DNA of 64,000 nucleotides from an uncultured Desulfatitalea sp. (GCA_937868765.1 CALMNL010000004.1:1252749-1316748), one strand, 5' to 3'. Counted from the stretch's first letter, positions 1-10,791 are shown. Notes: generated by a model not told the origin, from the sequence alone. Numbers and translations: made by a program.

Positions 1-59
1 GAAGGTTGTGCAGATATTACACAGGCGCTGGGGCCGGATTCAAAACCTCGCAGGATAAA

Positions 60-1847
60 ATGATGCCGAAGAAAAATACAGGGTACCGGTTTGAGCACAT
101 TCTGGGAAGCTCCCACTGGATCCTGGTGGGTTCGGTGGTGATCCTGCTGGTCACGGTGCTGGTGCTGGCCATCCAGAGCTATAACCGGGAGGAGCATTTC
201 ATCTCTCAGGTGCTGATCGAAAAAGGGTCCGCCCTGATCAAGACCGTGGAAGCCGGGGCGCGCACGGGAATGATGCGCATGAGCTGGGGCAACGACCACA
301 TCCAGGCCCTGATCGAAGAGAGCGCCCAGGTGCCCGAAGTGCTCTACATCACCATGATCGATAGCCAGGGCCGCATCGTGGCGGCCAGCGATCCGGCACG
401 GGTGGGCACCACCGTCGACCGGGGCCCCTGGCCGAAAGCAGATGATCCGCCGGCCAGGGTCCGCTGGCAAATGGTGACCAGCGCGGATGGCCGCCGCGCC
501 TTCGAGGTGTACAAGCGTTTCGTTCCCATTTCACCCCGCCGGGGCATGGATCAAGGCATGGGCCCGGGCATGCACCGGCGCATGATGATGCCCGATGATG
601 AGGGCCAGGCCCCCCCTTTCAGGCCCGATCCGGCATTAGACCGCGTGATCGTAGTGGGCCTGGACCCCTCCACCTACGAAGCCGCCAGGCGGGCCGATGT
701 GCGCAATACCGTGATCATTTCGGGGGTCCTGGTGTTACTGGGGCTGGCCGGCTTCGTCTCCATGTACTGGATGCAGAGCTACCGCGCGGCCCGCAGGCGG
801 CTGCAGGATACCAGCGCAATGGCCGACGAGGTGATGACCAGCATGCCGGTGGGATTGATCGCCACGGACAGCCAGGGTCGCATCGCGGTATATAACGGGG
901 CGGCCGAACGGGTCACCGGTCTGGACCTGTCCGACAAAGTCGGCCGGATGCCGGAGGAGGTGCTGCCCGCCGACGTCTCCGGACTGATGGCCGGCCTGGG
1001 GCCCGGTCAGGCGGTGGTCGAGCGGGAGATGACCTGTGAATTCATCACAGGCCGCTCGGCGCCGGTGAGTGTCAGCGCCTCGAACATCGTCAATGAAGAG
1101 GGGCGTTTCGTCGGTCGCGTCCTGATCCTGCGGGACCTGTCGGAGGTGCGCCGGCTGCAGGCCGCCATGCGCCGGCAGGAGAAGCTGGCGGCCATCGGCG
1201 GCCTGGCCGCGGGCATGGCCCATGAAATCCGCAATCCCTTGAGCTCCATCAAGGGCATGGCCACCTTTTTCAAGGACGGTTCCGAGGAGGGCAGCGCGGC
1301 CCGCGAGGCCGCCGAGGTGATGATCCAGGAGGTGGAGCGCCTGAACCGCGTCATCACCGAACTGCTGGACTTCGTACGGCCCAGCGATGTGCGCCTGAAG
1401 CGCGGCGACGTGGATGCCTTGCTGGCGCACTCCCTGCGCCTGATCCAGCCGGAGGCCGCCGGCCAGGGCATCGTCCTCCAGCGCCATGCCTCGCCGCAAC
1501 CGCTGACGGCGCCGCTGGACACGGACCGCCTGAACCAGGCGCTGTTGAACCTCTATCTGAATGCATTGCAGGCCATGACCCCCGGCGGCCGGCTGACGGT
1601 CACCAGCGGCCCGGCCGGTGACGGCAGGGCGGCCATCACCATCGAGGACACCGGTTGCGGCATCCCCTCCGAAAATCTGGGCAAGATCTTCGATCCCTAT
1701 TTTACCACCAAGGCCAACGGCACCGGCCTGGGGCTGGCCATCGCCCGCAAGATCATCGAGGCCCACAACGGGGAGTTGACGCTGAGCAGCGCACCGGGGC
1801 AGGGCACCCGGATCACCCTCCTGCTCCCCCTGGAAAATGAGGATTAG
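60..1847 (+). CDS. Membrane sensor histidine kinase (NtrB/ZraS type)
   Basis: Two-component sensor that should autophosphorylate and pass phosphate to the sigma-54 response regulator starting 6 bases downstream. I place the start at the ATG at 60 (a second ATG follows at once), preceded by AGGAT; the frame also opens at a TTG at 6. TM helices lie near residues 20-41 and 217-240 and enclose a periplasmic sensor. A PAS domain (about 250-370) precedes the HisKA motif AHEIRNP with His388 and an ATPase domain with NALQAM, DTGCGIP and GTGLGL. The periplasmic part carries a Met/His-rich stretch (bases 538-600) that could bind metal. The architecture is like ZraS, but the ligand is unknown. Confidence 0.9.
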   Translation: MMPKKNTGYRFEHILGSSHWILVGSVVILLVTVLVLAIQSYNREEHFISQVLIEKGSALIKTVEAGARTGMMRMSWGNDHIQALIEESAQVPEVLYITMIDSQGRIVAASDPARVGTTVDRGPWPKADDPPARVRWQMVTSADGRRAFEVYKRFVPISPRRGMDQGMGPGMHRRMMMPDDEGQAPPFRPDPALDRVIVVGLDPSTYEAARRADVRNTVIISGVLVLLGLAGFVSMYWMQSYRAARRRLQDTSAMADEVMTSMPVGLIATDSQGRIAVYNGAAERVTGLDLSDKVGRMPEEVLPADVSGLMAGLGPGQAVVEREMTCEFITGRSAPVSVSASNIVNEEGRFVGRVLILRDLSEVRRLQAAMRRQEKLAAIGGLAAGMAHEIRNPLSSIKGMATFFKDGSEEGSAAREAAEVMIQEVERLNRVITELLDFVRPSDVRLKRGDVDALLAHSLRLIQPEAAGQGIVLQRHASPQPLTAPLDTDRLNQALLNLYLNALQAMTPGGRLTVTSGPAGDGRAAITIEDTGCGIPSENLGKIFDPYFTTKANGTGLGLAIARKIIEAHNGELTLSSAPGQGTRITLLLPLENED

Positions 1848-1853
1848 GGTATC

Positions 1854-3242
<1,389 letters not shown>

Positions 3243-3260
3243 TCCCTCCGCCGGCCATCC

Positions 3261-3285
3261 CCAAAAAGAGCCGTTGACTTTTTGG
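3261..3285. terminator. Short hairpin after the two-component pair
   Basis: CCAAAAAG (3261-3268) and CTTTTTGG (3278-3285) form an 8-bp perfect inverted repeat about 20 bases after the response-regulator stop. It is a plausible weak terminator with no separate T-run. Its right arm overlaps a -35-like TTGACT at 3274-3279, so it may instead belong to the promoter region of the next gene. Confidence 0.35.
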
Positions 3286-3299
3286 CTGAACCCTATTAA

Positions 3300-3314
3300 T
3301 TGAATGGTATTAAA
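3300..3314. promoter_or_regulatory. Candidate TetR operator upstream of the MFS gene
   Basis: TTGAATGGTATTAAA is a 15-bp near-palindrome (5 of 7 pairs match around a central G). It closely matches TTTAATAGCATTAAA at 10949-10963, which sits in the promoter of the channel gene of the same putative regulon. It lies 74 bases before the MFS start codon. A tetR gene is second in the operon. Binding by that TetR is an inference. Confidence 0.5.
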
Positions 3315-3388
3315 TCATACCCGGTCTGTTCATACGCGCGCGCTCGGTTCGCCGAGTCCGCATAGACCCTGCGGCGGGAGGTCGTTTC

Positions 3389-4636
3389 ATGACGCAGACC
3401 CATCTGGTGACGGCGCAACCGATCGGCATCAAGGTGTACGGATATCGCTGGGTCATTCTCTTCTTCTTTTTCCTGATCAACGCCCTGATTCAGGTGCAGT
3501 GGATCACCTTCGCGCCCATCACCAGCGAAGCGATGGCCTTCTATGGGGTCTCCGCCCTGCAGATCGACCTGCTCTCCCTGATCTTCATGATCGTCTACCT
3601 CTTCGTTTCCATTCCGGCCTCCTATGTGATCGACACCTGGGGCATCCGGGTGGGCATCGGCATCGGGGCCGTGCTGTTGGGCCTTTTCAGTCTGGTAAAA
3701 GGCCTCTTCGGGGCACGCTACGAAATGGTGGTGCTGGCGCAAGTCGGCCTGGCCGTGGCCCAGCCGTTCATCCTGAACGCGGTCACCAAGCTGGGCGTGC
3801 GCTGGTTTCCACTGCACGAGCGGGCCACCCAGGCCGGCATTTCGGTGCTGGCCCAGTTCGTGGGCATCATCGCGGCCATGGCGGCAACGCCGTTGCTCCT
3901 GCAGCGCTGGGGCATGGAAAATATGCTGCGCGCCTACGGCCTTGTGGCCCTGGCCGGGGCCGCGCTCTTTTTGCTGTTCAACCGGGAACACCCGCCCACG
4001 CCGCCCTGTCCGCCAGGCCATGACGAACGCATCCCGGTCCTGGCCGGCCTGAAACACATCCTGCGGCAGAGAGACATGCGCTACCTGCTGATCGTTTTCT
4101 TCATCGGACTGGGCATCTTCAATGCCATCACCACCTGGATCGAGCAGATTCTCAGGCCGCGGGGGTTCTCCATCACCCAGGCCGGCTTTGCCGGGGCCAT
4201 GCTCATGATCGGCGGCATCATCGGCGCCTCCATCCTGCCTTTGCTTTCGGACCGGCTGCGCAAGCGAAAAGTCTTCATTCTCATTACCACGTTGTTTGCC
4301 CTGCCCGGGCTGGTGGGCCTGACCTTCGCGACCCATTATGGCTCGCTCCTGGCGGCCTGCTTTACCATGGGGTTTTTCCTGCTGGCCGGCGGCCCCATCT
4401 GCTATCAGTACTCCGCCGAGGTCTCATACCCGGCTCCCGAAGCCACCTCCCAGGGGTTGCTTCTGTTTGCCGGGCAGGTTTCGGGAATTCTCTTTGTCTT
4501 CTGCATGGATCTCTGGAGCGCGGCGGGCGAATCCAAGACGCCGGCCATGCTCGTGTTCATCGTCCTGACATTGCTCAACCTATATTTTATTCTGCGACTA
4601 AAGGAATCAAAACTGGTTCAAACGGATGAGATTTAA
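3389..4636 (+). CDS. MFS transporter
   Basis: Inner-membrane permease of 415 residues with about 12 hydrophobic helices, of the major facilitator superfamily. The first helix begins after a short cytoplasmic N-terminus (GYRWVILFFFFLINA). The layout recalls FLVCR-like and organic-solute MFS carriers. The ATG at 3389 follows GGGAGG. It is the first gene of a run that continues into tetR two bases later and then kinase, aminotransferase-like and RuBisCO-like genes, so it probably imports their substrate. The substrate cannot be read from sequence. Confidence 0.85.
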   Translation: MTQTHLVTAQPIGIKVYGYRWVILFFFFLINALIQVQWITFAPITSEAMAFYGVSALQIDLLSLIFMIVYLFVSIPASYVIDTWGIRVGIGIGAVLLGLFSLVKGLFGARYEMVVLAQVGLAVAQPFILNAVTKLGVRWFPLHERATQAGISVLAQFVGIIAAMAATPLLLQRWGMENMLRAYGLVALAGAALFLLFNREHPPTPPCPPGHDERIPVLAGLKHILRQRDMRYLLIVFFIGLGIFNAITTWIEQILRPRGFSITQAGFAGAMLMIGGIIGASILPLLSDRLRKRKVFILITTLFALPGLVGLTFATHYGSLLAACFTMGFFLLAGGPICYQYSAEVSYPAPEATSQGLLLFAGQVSGILFVFCMDLWSAAGESKTPAMLVFIVLTLLNLYFILRLKESKLVQTDEI

Positions 4637-4638
4637 AC

Positions 4639-5274
4639 ATGCCTAAAAAGACCCGAAGCACCGAAGAAGTGGATGCCGTCCGCGATCAGATTCTGGCGTG
4701 CGCCTTCGAGATCCTCGTCAAGAACGGCTACGAGGCTTTGTCCATGGCCAAGGTCGGCGCCCGCATGAAGATGACGGCCGCCAATCTCTACAATTACTAC
4801 GCCAACAAGGACGAGTTGCTCATCGCCATCCACAAAAAGGCCTATGGCATGCTGTATGACCAGCTGTGCGCCGCGGTCGCCAAAGCCAGGACGCCGCTGG
4901 CGCGCCTGCGCAAGATGATCGAAGTCTTCGTGGCCTTCGGCACACAAAACATCAATATCTACGACATCATGTTCAACCGTCGCATTCGCCAGCACAGCGA
5001 TTATATCGGTACGCCCCAGGAGGCGTTATCGGACGACGAGTTTCGCAGTTCTTTGCGGACGCGCACCTTTGCCGAAAAAGTGATCCAGGAGGTCTGCGAT
5101 GCCGAGGGGCAGGGCCATGCAATGGATGCGAAATTTCTGGCCATCCAGGCCACCAGCATGCTGCACGGCATCATCTCGCTTTACAACAGCGGGGTGCTCG
5201 CGCAGATCACCGCCGACCCCGAGGCAACCCTGAACCAAATCGTGGAGAATGTGATGCGCACCATCACCGGATGA
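4639..5274 (+). CDS. TetR/AcrR family transcriptional regulator
   Basis: Protein of 211 residues with an N-terminal TetR helix-turn-helix at about residues 10-60 (KVGARMKMTAANLYNYYANKDELL) and an all-helical C-terminal ligand/dimer domain. It begins two bases after the MFS stop and is probably cotranscribed with it. Two matching 15-bp palindromes, before the MFS gene and between the channel and aldolase genes, are its most likely operators. It would then be a local repressor released by a pathway intermediate. Confidence 0.9.
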   Translation: MPKKTRSTEEVDAVRDQILACAFEILVKNGYEALSMAKVGARMKMTAANLYNYYANKDELLIAIHKKAYGMLYDQLCAAVAKARTPLARLRKMIEVFVAFGTQNINIYDIMFNRRIRQHSDYIGTPQEALSDDEFRSSLRTRTFAEKVIQEVCDAEGQGHAMDAKFLAIQATSMLHGIISLYNSGVLAQITADPEATLNQIVENVMRTITG

Positions 5275-5312
5275 GCGTCTGAAAACACTTCCAGCCGAAT
5301 GCGGGTGAATGG

Positions 5313-6920
5313 ATGAAGAGCGAAGAAAAGTATATTCTGGCCATCGACCTGGGCACCTCCGGACCCAAGAGCACCCTGATCTCCGTTCGCGGAGAAGTGA
5401 TCGGCAGCCAGTTCCAGACCAACGACGTGATCCTGCTGCCCGGCGGCGGTGCCGAGCAGGACCCGGACCAGTGGTGGACGGCCATCATGACCACCGCCAG
5501 ACAGACGCTCGGCATGGGGCTGGTGGCCACCGAGCAGGTCGTTGCGGTCAGCGTGACCGCCCAGTGGTCGGGGACAGTGCCCGTGGACCGGGAAGGGCGG
5601 CACCTGATGAACGGCATCATCTGGATGGATTGCCGGGGGGCCGAGGCCATCCGCGAGAGGCTCACGGGTCTGGTCAACATAGAGGGCTACTCGCTGTTCA
5701 AGTTCCGCAACTGGCTCAAACTCACCGGTGGCGCGCCGGCGCGCTCGGGCAAGGACCCGCTGTGCCACATCCTGTGGCTGAAGAAGCACCGGCCGGATCT
5801 CTACCGCAAGACCTACAAATTCCTCGATCCCAAAGACTACGTCAACATGCGCCTGACCGGGCGCTTCGCGGCCACCTACGATTCCATCCTGCTTCATTGG
5901 GTCACCGACAATCGCGATCCGGCGCACATCGTCTACCATGACAAGCTGTTGAAGATGGCGGGTATCGAACGCGATAAGCTCCCCGACCTCATCGGCGCCC
6001 TGGATATTCTCGGACCGTTGAAGCCCGAAGTGGCTCGCGAGCTGGGCCTGGCGCCGGACACGCCGGTGATCGGCGGCACCCCCGACGTCCCTTCGGCCGG
6101 CGTGGGTTCGGGCGCCGTCCGGGATTACGAGGGCCACCTGTACATCGGCACCTCTTCGTGGATCTCGGCCCACGTGCCTTTCAAGAAGACCGACATCTTC
6201 CACAACTTCGGGTCGTTTCCCAGCCCCGTTCCCGGGCGCTACCTGATCCTCTCCGAACAGGAGTGCGCCGGCAAATGCCTTACCTGGCTCCGCGACAACG
6301 TGCTCTACCACCAGGACGAACTGATGCGGGAAGCCAATGCACCGGACATCTTCAAGGTCATGGACCAGATCGTCGGCCGGGTGCCGGCCGGGGCCAACGG
6401 CGTGATCTTCACGCCCTGGCTGTATGGCGAGCGCTCGCCCGTGGAAGATTGCTACATTCGGGCCTCCCTGTTCAATCTGTCGCTGCAGAACACCCGCGAA
6501 GACATCGTGCGGGCCGTTTTCGAAGGGGTGGCCTTTAACGCCCGGTGGCTGCTGCAGCCCGTGGAAAAGTTCATGGGGCGGCCTTTTTCCTACCTGAACT
6601 TCATCGGCGGCGGGGCCAACTCCGATGTCTGGTCGCAGATTCTGGCCGACGTCTTCGACCGCAAAATCCGCCAGGTGAAGGATCCGATCTTCTCCAATGC
6701 CCGGGGTGCGGCGTTCCTGGCCGCCATCGCCCTGGGCCACCTTAAGGCCGAAGAGATACCGGAATGCATCCAGATCAAGGCCGAATACACCCCCAACCCG
6801 AACCATCGCAAGATCTACGATGAGATCTTCAAGGAGTACCTGGCTTATTACAAATCCCAGAAAAAGGCCTGCGCGCGGTTGAACAAGGACTTGGACGTCA
6901 CCTGTGAGTTGCGGCAATGA
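5313..6920 (+). CDS. FGGY-family carbohydrate kinase
   Basis: Sugar or polyol kinase of 535 residues (xylulokinase/glycerol kinase superfamily) that should phosphorylate a small polyhydroxy substrate with ATP in the cytoplasm. The N-terminal phosphate loop is DLGTSGPKS. A GGTPDVPSAG segment carries the probable catalytic Asp, and the C-terminal half has the adenosine-site motif FIGGGANSDVW. The Shine-Dalgarno site is weak (GCGGGTG). It sits between tetR and the aminotransferase-like gene in one plus-strand run. Substrate-determining residues do not point to a named kinase. Confidence 0.87.
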   Translation: MKSEEKYILAIDLGTSGPKSTLISVRGEVIGSQFQTNDVILLPGGGAEQDPDQWWTAIMTTARQTLGMGLVATEQVVAVSVTAQWSGTVPVDREGRHLMNGIIWMDCRGAEAIRERLTGLVNIEGYSLFKFRNWLKLTGGAPARSGKDPLCHILWLKKHRPDLYRKTYKFLDPKDYVNMRLTGRFAATYDSILLHWVTDNRDPAHIVYHDKLLKMAGIERDKLPDLIGALDILGPLKPEVARELGLAPDTPVIGGTPDVPSAGVGSGAVRDYEGHLYIGTSSWISAHVPFKKTDIFHNFGSFPSPVPGRYLILSEQECAGKCLTWLRDNVLYHQDELMREANAPDIFKVMDQIVGRVPAGANGVIFTPWLYGERSPVEDCYIRASLFNLSLQNTREDIVRAVFEGVAFNARWLLQPVEKFMGRPFSYLNFIGGGANSDVWSQILADVFDRKIRQVKDPIFSNARGAAFLAAIALGHLKAEEIPECIQIKAEYTPNPNHRKIYDEIFKEYLAYYKSQKKACARLNKDLDVTCELRQ

Positions 6921-6970
6921 ACCGCCCGCGGCCGATCGATGGGTAGAGCGCAAAAGGAGGATGAACGCAT

Positions 6971-8380
6971 ATGGAGTACGAAGAAATCGTGGCGCGACGA
7001 AAGCAGATCCTTTCCCGCCCGGTCCGTCCCATTCCCCAGGAGAAGCTGGCGGCGGAACACAAGCGCTACGCCGAACGAACCCGGCGCTCGGTGGAAATCT
7101 TCGAAAAGGCCAAAGGCCTGATTCCAGGGGGCGTAGAGCACAACCTGAGCCAGAACAAGCCCTTCCCGCTGGCCATGGACCGGGCCAAAGGGTATAAGAT
7201 CTGGGACGTGGACGGCAACGAGTACGTCGATTACCTGCTCTGCGGCGCACCCATCATCCTCGGCCACGGTTTCGAAGCCTTGGATGAGAAAATCGTCCAG
7301 ATCATCCGGGAAAAGGGTCCGGCCACCGGTTTGACCTCGGAATACGAATTGCTGGCTGCCGAGCAGATCATCAAGCACATGCCCGGCGTGGAGATGGTGC
7401 GCTTTCTGCAATCCGGCACCGAGGCGGACATGGCCGCCATCCGCATCGCCCGGGCCTTCACCGGCAAGCAGAAGATCATCAAGATCGGCGGCAGCTACCA
7501 CGGCTGGTCCGACCAGATGGTCTACTCCATCCACATCCCCCAGACCGGCGCCCTGGAATCCAAGGGCATTCCCAATGAATGCTTCAGCCACATCGTGGAC
7601 GTGCCGCCCAATGACTTCGACGCCCTGGAAAAAGCCTTCAAAGAGCACCAGGACAAGGGCGGCATCGCCGGCATCCTGGTGGAACCCATCGGCGGCGAGT
7701 CCGGGGCGCACCCGGTGCATCCCGACTGGAACCGGACCATCCGCCAGCTGTGCGACCAGTACGGTGCCCTGATGATCTTCGACGAGGTCGTCACCGGTTT
7801 TCGCCTCGACATGGGCGGCGCCCAAAAGTACTACAACATCAAGCCCGACCTGACCGTGCTGGGCAAGATCATCACCCACGGATATCCCTCCTCGGGCGCA
7901 GTGTGCGGCCGCAAGGAGGTGATGAGCGCCTGCGCCGGCAGCCTGGGCCAGAAAGTCTTCGTGGGCGGCACCCTGGCGGCCAACCCCATCTCTACGGCGG
8001 CCTGCTACCACGCCCTCAAGCTCATGGAAGAACACGACGCCGTGGGAAAATCCACCGCTTACGCCGAGCGCCTCACCCGGGCGCTCAACGCACTTTTCGC
8101 CACCCGTCCCGACCTGGGTTTCTTCGTCTATAACTTCGGCCCGATCATGCACTACATGACCACCGCCTTCTTCTCCGTGGACCTCACCGCCGCCGACGCT
8201 TTGATCCAGATTCTCAACCGCAAGCAGGTGGCCGACGACTACCAGGTGATCACCATGGCTCACGGCCTGTGCACCCTGGCCGGCACGCGCATGTATACCT
8301 GCATGCAGCATGATGACGAGGCCCTGAAGAAGACCTTGGCGGTTTGGCAGTACTTGCTGGATCTGATACCGAAGCATTAG
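6971..8380 (+). CDS. Class III PLP aminotransferase / GSA-aminomutase-like enzyme
   Basis: Fold-type I PLP enzyme of 469 residues in the class III family (glutamate-1-semialdehyde aminomutase and omega-aminotransferases). The N-terminus contains FEKAKGLIPGGVEH, typical of GSA-aminomutase-like proteins. FLQSGTEADMAAIRIARAFT and IFDEVVTGFR (cofactor Asp) are present, and the PLP lysine is K299 in LGKII. AAAGGAGG precedes the ATG at 6971. It is unlikely to be hemL: it is embedded between a sugar kinase and a RuBisCO-like gene and is longer than usual HemL. It probably acts on a ketone or aldehyde of the same pathway. Confidence 0.85.
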   Translation: MEYEEIVARRKQILSRPVRPIPQEKLAAEHKRYAERTRRSVEIFEKAKGLIPGGVEHNLSQNKPFPLAMDRAKGYKIWDVDGNEYVDYLLCGAPIILGHGFEALDEKIVQIIREKGPATGLTSEYELLAAEQIIKHMPGVEMVRFLQSGTEADMAAIRIARAFTGKQKIIKIGGSYHGWSDQMVYSIHIPQTGALESKGIPNECFSHIVDVPPNDFDALEKAFKEHQDKGGIAGILVEPIGGESGAHPVHPDWNRTIRQLCDQYGALMIFDEVVTGFRLDMGGAQKYYNIKPDLTVLGKIITHGYPSSGAVCGRKEVMSACAGSLGQKVFVGGTLAANPISTAACYHALKLMEEHDAVGKSTAYAERLTRALNALFATRPDLGFFVYNFGPIMHYMTTAFFSVDLTAADALIQILNRKQVADDYQVITMAHGLCTLAGTRMYTCMQHDDEALKKTLAVWQYLLDLIPKH

Positions 8381-8430
8381 AAGGATTTTAGGTTGAGGAA
8401 TTCTACCCTGGCATAAAGGAGACAAAATCT

Positions 8431-9762
8431 ATGAGCGATAAATCGACCGCGAAGCCCATGGACGCTTTCGCCGACAAACCCATCGCCCTGCCCGAAGGCA
8501 TCGACATGGAAAGCCACATCGTCGCCACCTACTGGATCGAAGCCGACCGAACCATGGACATGGCCGTCATGGGGCAGGTGCTGGCCATCGAGCAGACCAC
8601 CGGCACCTGGGTCCCTGTACCCGGTGAAACGCCGGAAATCCGCGCCAGGCATGTGGCCAAGGTGATCGGCGTTTACGAGGCGCCGTACTTCGAGTACGGG
8701 ATACCCGAGGATGTGAAGCGGCGGCAATACATCCTACAGGTCGCCTTTCCGTCGGCCAATGTCGAAGACCAGCTGCCCATGATGCTGACCGCCACCATCG
8801 GTAACATTTCCCTGGTGCCCAATTTCAAGCTGCTGGACCTGCGCGTCCCCAAGGCCACCCTGGCGCAGTACAACGGCCCCAAATTCGGCCTGGACGGCTG
8901 GTGGCAGGCCCTGGGCCTTACGCGCGACCGGCCGCTGCTCAACAACATGATCAAGCCGTGCAGCGGCTATCCTCTGGAAGTAGGGGCCAAACTCTTCAAG
9001 GAGGCGGCCCTGGGCGGCTGCGACGTGATCAAGGACGACGAGCTGATCGCCAACATGCGCTACAACGATGCGGTCCAGCGGGTGAAGACCTACATGGCCA
9101 TCGAAAAGCAGGTCTTCGAGGAGACCGGCGAGCACACCCTCTACACGGTCAATGTCACCGACCGCCTGCCGCGCATGTTCGATCTGGCCAAGCGCTGCAT
9201 CGACGCCGGCGCCAATGCCATGATGGTCAACTATCTGGCCGTGGGCCCCGAAGCCATGCGCGCCCTGGCCGACGACCCGGCCATCAACGTGCCTATCCTG
9301 GCCCACATGGATCTGGCCGGCGCCTACTTCATGTCCCCCCACCAGGGGATCTCCTCGCCCATCATCTTCGGCAAGATTTCGCGTCTGTGCGGCGCCGACG
9401 CCATCGTGCTGCCCTTCTCCATGGGCGGCAAGGCGATCTACATGCACGACCGCTTCATGGCCACCACCCGCTGCCTGACCTACCCCATGGGCAACCTCAA
9501 ACCCACCATGCCCATGCCGTCGGGCGGCATCACGCCGGCCAATGTGGCCGACATCATGCTTTCCCTGGGCCGGGACATCATGATCGGATCGGGCGGCGGC
9601 ATCCATGCCCATCCCAAGGGGCCCCGGGCCGGTGCCCGGGCCCTGCGGCAGGCCATCGACGCCGCCCTCAAGGGGATTCCCGTGGAGCAGTACGGCAAAG
9701 ATCATGAAGAGCTGGGGATCGCACTGGGGGTATGGGGCAAGAAAACGGATTTCAAAATTTGA
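8431..9762 (+). CDS. RuBisCO-like protein (form IV-type large-subunit homologue)
   Basis: A 443-residue homologue of the RuBisCO large subunit. Retained: E54, T59/W60, N125, K175, the carbamylation/metal motif K201-D202-D203-E204, H292, S364-G365-G366 and the phosphate-binding glycines 388-390 (GGGIHAHPKG). Changed: the residue after K175-P176 is Cys where true RuBisCO has Lys177, Met follows H292 instead of Arg, the H327 position appears to be Ser, and the loop-6 GKLEG lysine motif is replaced by an FSMGGKA segment. Carboxylase activity is therefore unlikely; an enolase, isomerase or decarboxylase on a phosphorylated substrate is more plausible. It has a strong RBS (AAAGGAG) and is last in the operon before a terminator. 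Confidence 0.9.
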   Translation: MSDKSTAKPMDAFADKPIALPEGIDMESHIVATYWIEADRTMDMAVMGQVLAIEQTTGTWVPVPGETPEIRARHVAKVIGVYEAPYFEYGIPEDVKRRQYILQVAFPSANVEDQLPMMLTATIGNISLVPNFKLLDLRVPKATLAQYNGPKFGLDGWWQALGLTRDRPLLNNMIKPCSGYPLEVGAKLFKEAALGGCDVIKDDELIANMRYNDAVQRVKTYMAIEKQVFEETGEHTLYTVNVTDRLPRMFDLAKRCIDAGANAMMVNYLAVGPEAMRALADDPAINVPILAHMDLAGAYFMSPHQGISSPIIFGKISRLCGADAIVLPFSMGGKAIYMHDRFMATTRCLTYPMGNLKPTMPMPSGGITPANVADIMLSLGRDIMIGSGGGIHAHPKGPRAGARALRQAIDAALKGIPVEQYGKDHEELGIALGVWGKKTDFKI

Positions 9763-9802
9763 ACATAGCGGGCCTTCAGGAGAAAAAGGCATGAAAAAAG
9801 AG

Positions 9803-9844
9803 ACCGGGAGCCGGACAGGCAATTTCTCCAGTTCCCGGTTTTTT
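9803..9844. terminator. Bidirectional rho-independent terminator
   Basis: ACCGGGA (9803-9809) pairs with TCCCGGT (9833-9839), followed by a T-run to 9844 on the plus strand. An A-rich tract at about 9794-9800 gives the T-run for the minus strand. It separates the convergent RuBisCO-like gene and the channel gene and should end both transcripts. Confidence 0.75.
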
Positions 9845-9867
9845 AAAAAAGTCCGCTTTGCCGGAGT

Positions 9868-10791
9868 TCAAAATTTATAATTGCCGGCGATAAAGCCCCA
9901 GTCACCTTGAAAGCGATTCTCGGCATCGACCTCGTTGATCCATTTGGCGATGATCTGGAAATCCTTGAACGGCGACCACATCACCGCCGGGCCCACGCCG
10001 AGGCCTTCCCCTTTGAATTCAATATCTAAACCAGGGGCGGCATCCGCGGTGATCTGCTTATAATAGTAACCGACCACGCCGAGGCCGAAACTATCGGAAA
10101 AATACTGCGCCAGGGTGACATCGAGGTGAAATTCGTTCCCCGTGCGGTATTCCGTGTCATCGTTCTTTTGATTGGTCATATACCCCGCGAGGAAGGAAAT
10201 CTCATGGCCCCGCTTTTCATGCAACCAAGTTAAACCCAGCAAGGTTTCATAGGAGTAATAGTTGCGGCCGATGTTGGCCAGCTCTTCGGCGTCATACTCA
10301 CCGGTCTTCAACACGAAATTCTCGGAGAGGGTGAAATGAAAATAGCCCGAATTCCACATCAGGCCGAAGGGCACCACCTGGATATCCCCCAGTCCGGAGG
10401 CACTGTCCTCCAAGGTCATGCCGAGCACCTCGACATCCAGGTCCGCGGAAAACCCGTAGGGGACGTTCAGCACGCAAAAGTAATTACCACCCAGCAACTG
10501 CTTTTCGGAAATATAGGTCAGGACCAGCAGGTTGGCCCAGACGGTCTGGTCCATTTTGGCTTCGATGCCCGGCAGCACAGGGTAGTCATCGATATCGCCG
10601 TCGTAATAGATGACATTTTCGCGAATATAAAGGCCGGGGGGTGCATAATTCATGGAAAAATCGCCATAGGTACCGGGAGTATAGCTGCTACCAGCCCCTT
10701 CACTGGCCATCGCCGGCCCGATCAGCAACGGAAATAAAAACGATGCCAAGAACAAGACGACCGTAAGGAATCTGTTTGCGTGGCGCATCAT
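9868..10791 (-). CDS. Outer-membrane channel-like protein (MetA-pathway/SphA type)
   Basis: Exported protein of about 307 residues. I choose the ATG at 10791 because AAAGGAG lies just upstream and a signal peptide follows (RFLTVVLFLASFLFPL, cleavage near AMASEG). The rest alternates aromatic and polar residues as in a beta-barrel and ends in aromatic YKF. The pattern fits the family annotated as transporter/SphA or phenol-MetA-degradation proteins, thought to pass small hydrophobic or polar substrates. Its promoter carries the putative TetR operator, so it is likely the outer-membrane partner of the MFS transporter. Confidence 0.75.
   Translation of the reverse strand: MMRHANRFLTVVLFLASFLFPLLIGPAMASEGAGSSYTPGTYGDFSMNYAPPGLYIRENVIYYDGDIDDYPVLPGIEAKMDQTVWANLLVLTYISEKQLLGGNYFCVLNVPYGFSADLDVEVLGMTLEDSASGLGDIQVVPFGLMWNSGYFHFTLSENFVLKTGEYDAEELANIGRNYYSYETLLGLTWLHEKRGHEISFLAGYMTNQKNDDTEYRTGNEFHLDVTLAQYFSDSFGLGVVGYYYKQITADAAPGLDIEFKGEGLGVGPAVMWSPFKDFQIIAKWINEVDAENRFQGDWGFIAGNYKF

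Noticed and set aside
6971-8380. hemL (glutamate-1-semialdehyde aminomutase) for heme
   Set aside because: It shares the family, but it sits in a carbohydrate operon and hemA is far away with its own neighbours; its length and context fit a catabolic enzyme.
8431-9762. True CO2-fixing RuBisCO
   Set aside because: Several catalytic residues (K177, the Arg after the active-site His, H327, loop-6 Lys) are replaced and no phosphoribulokinase is present.
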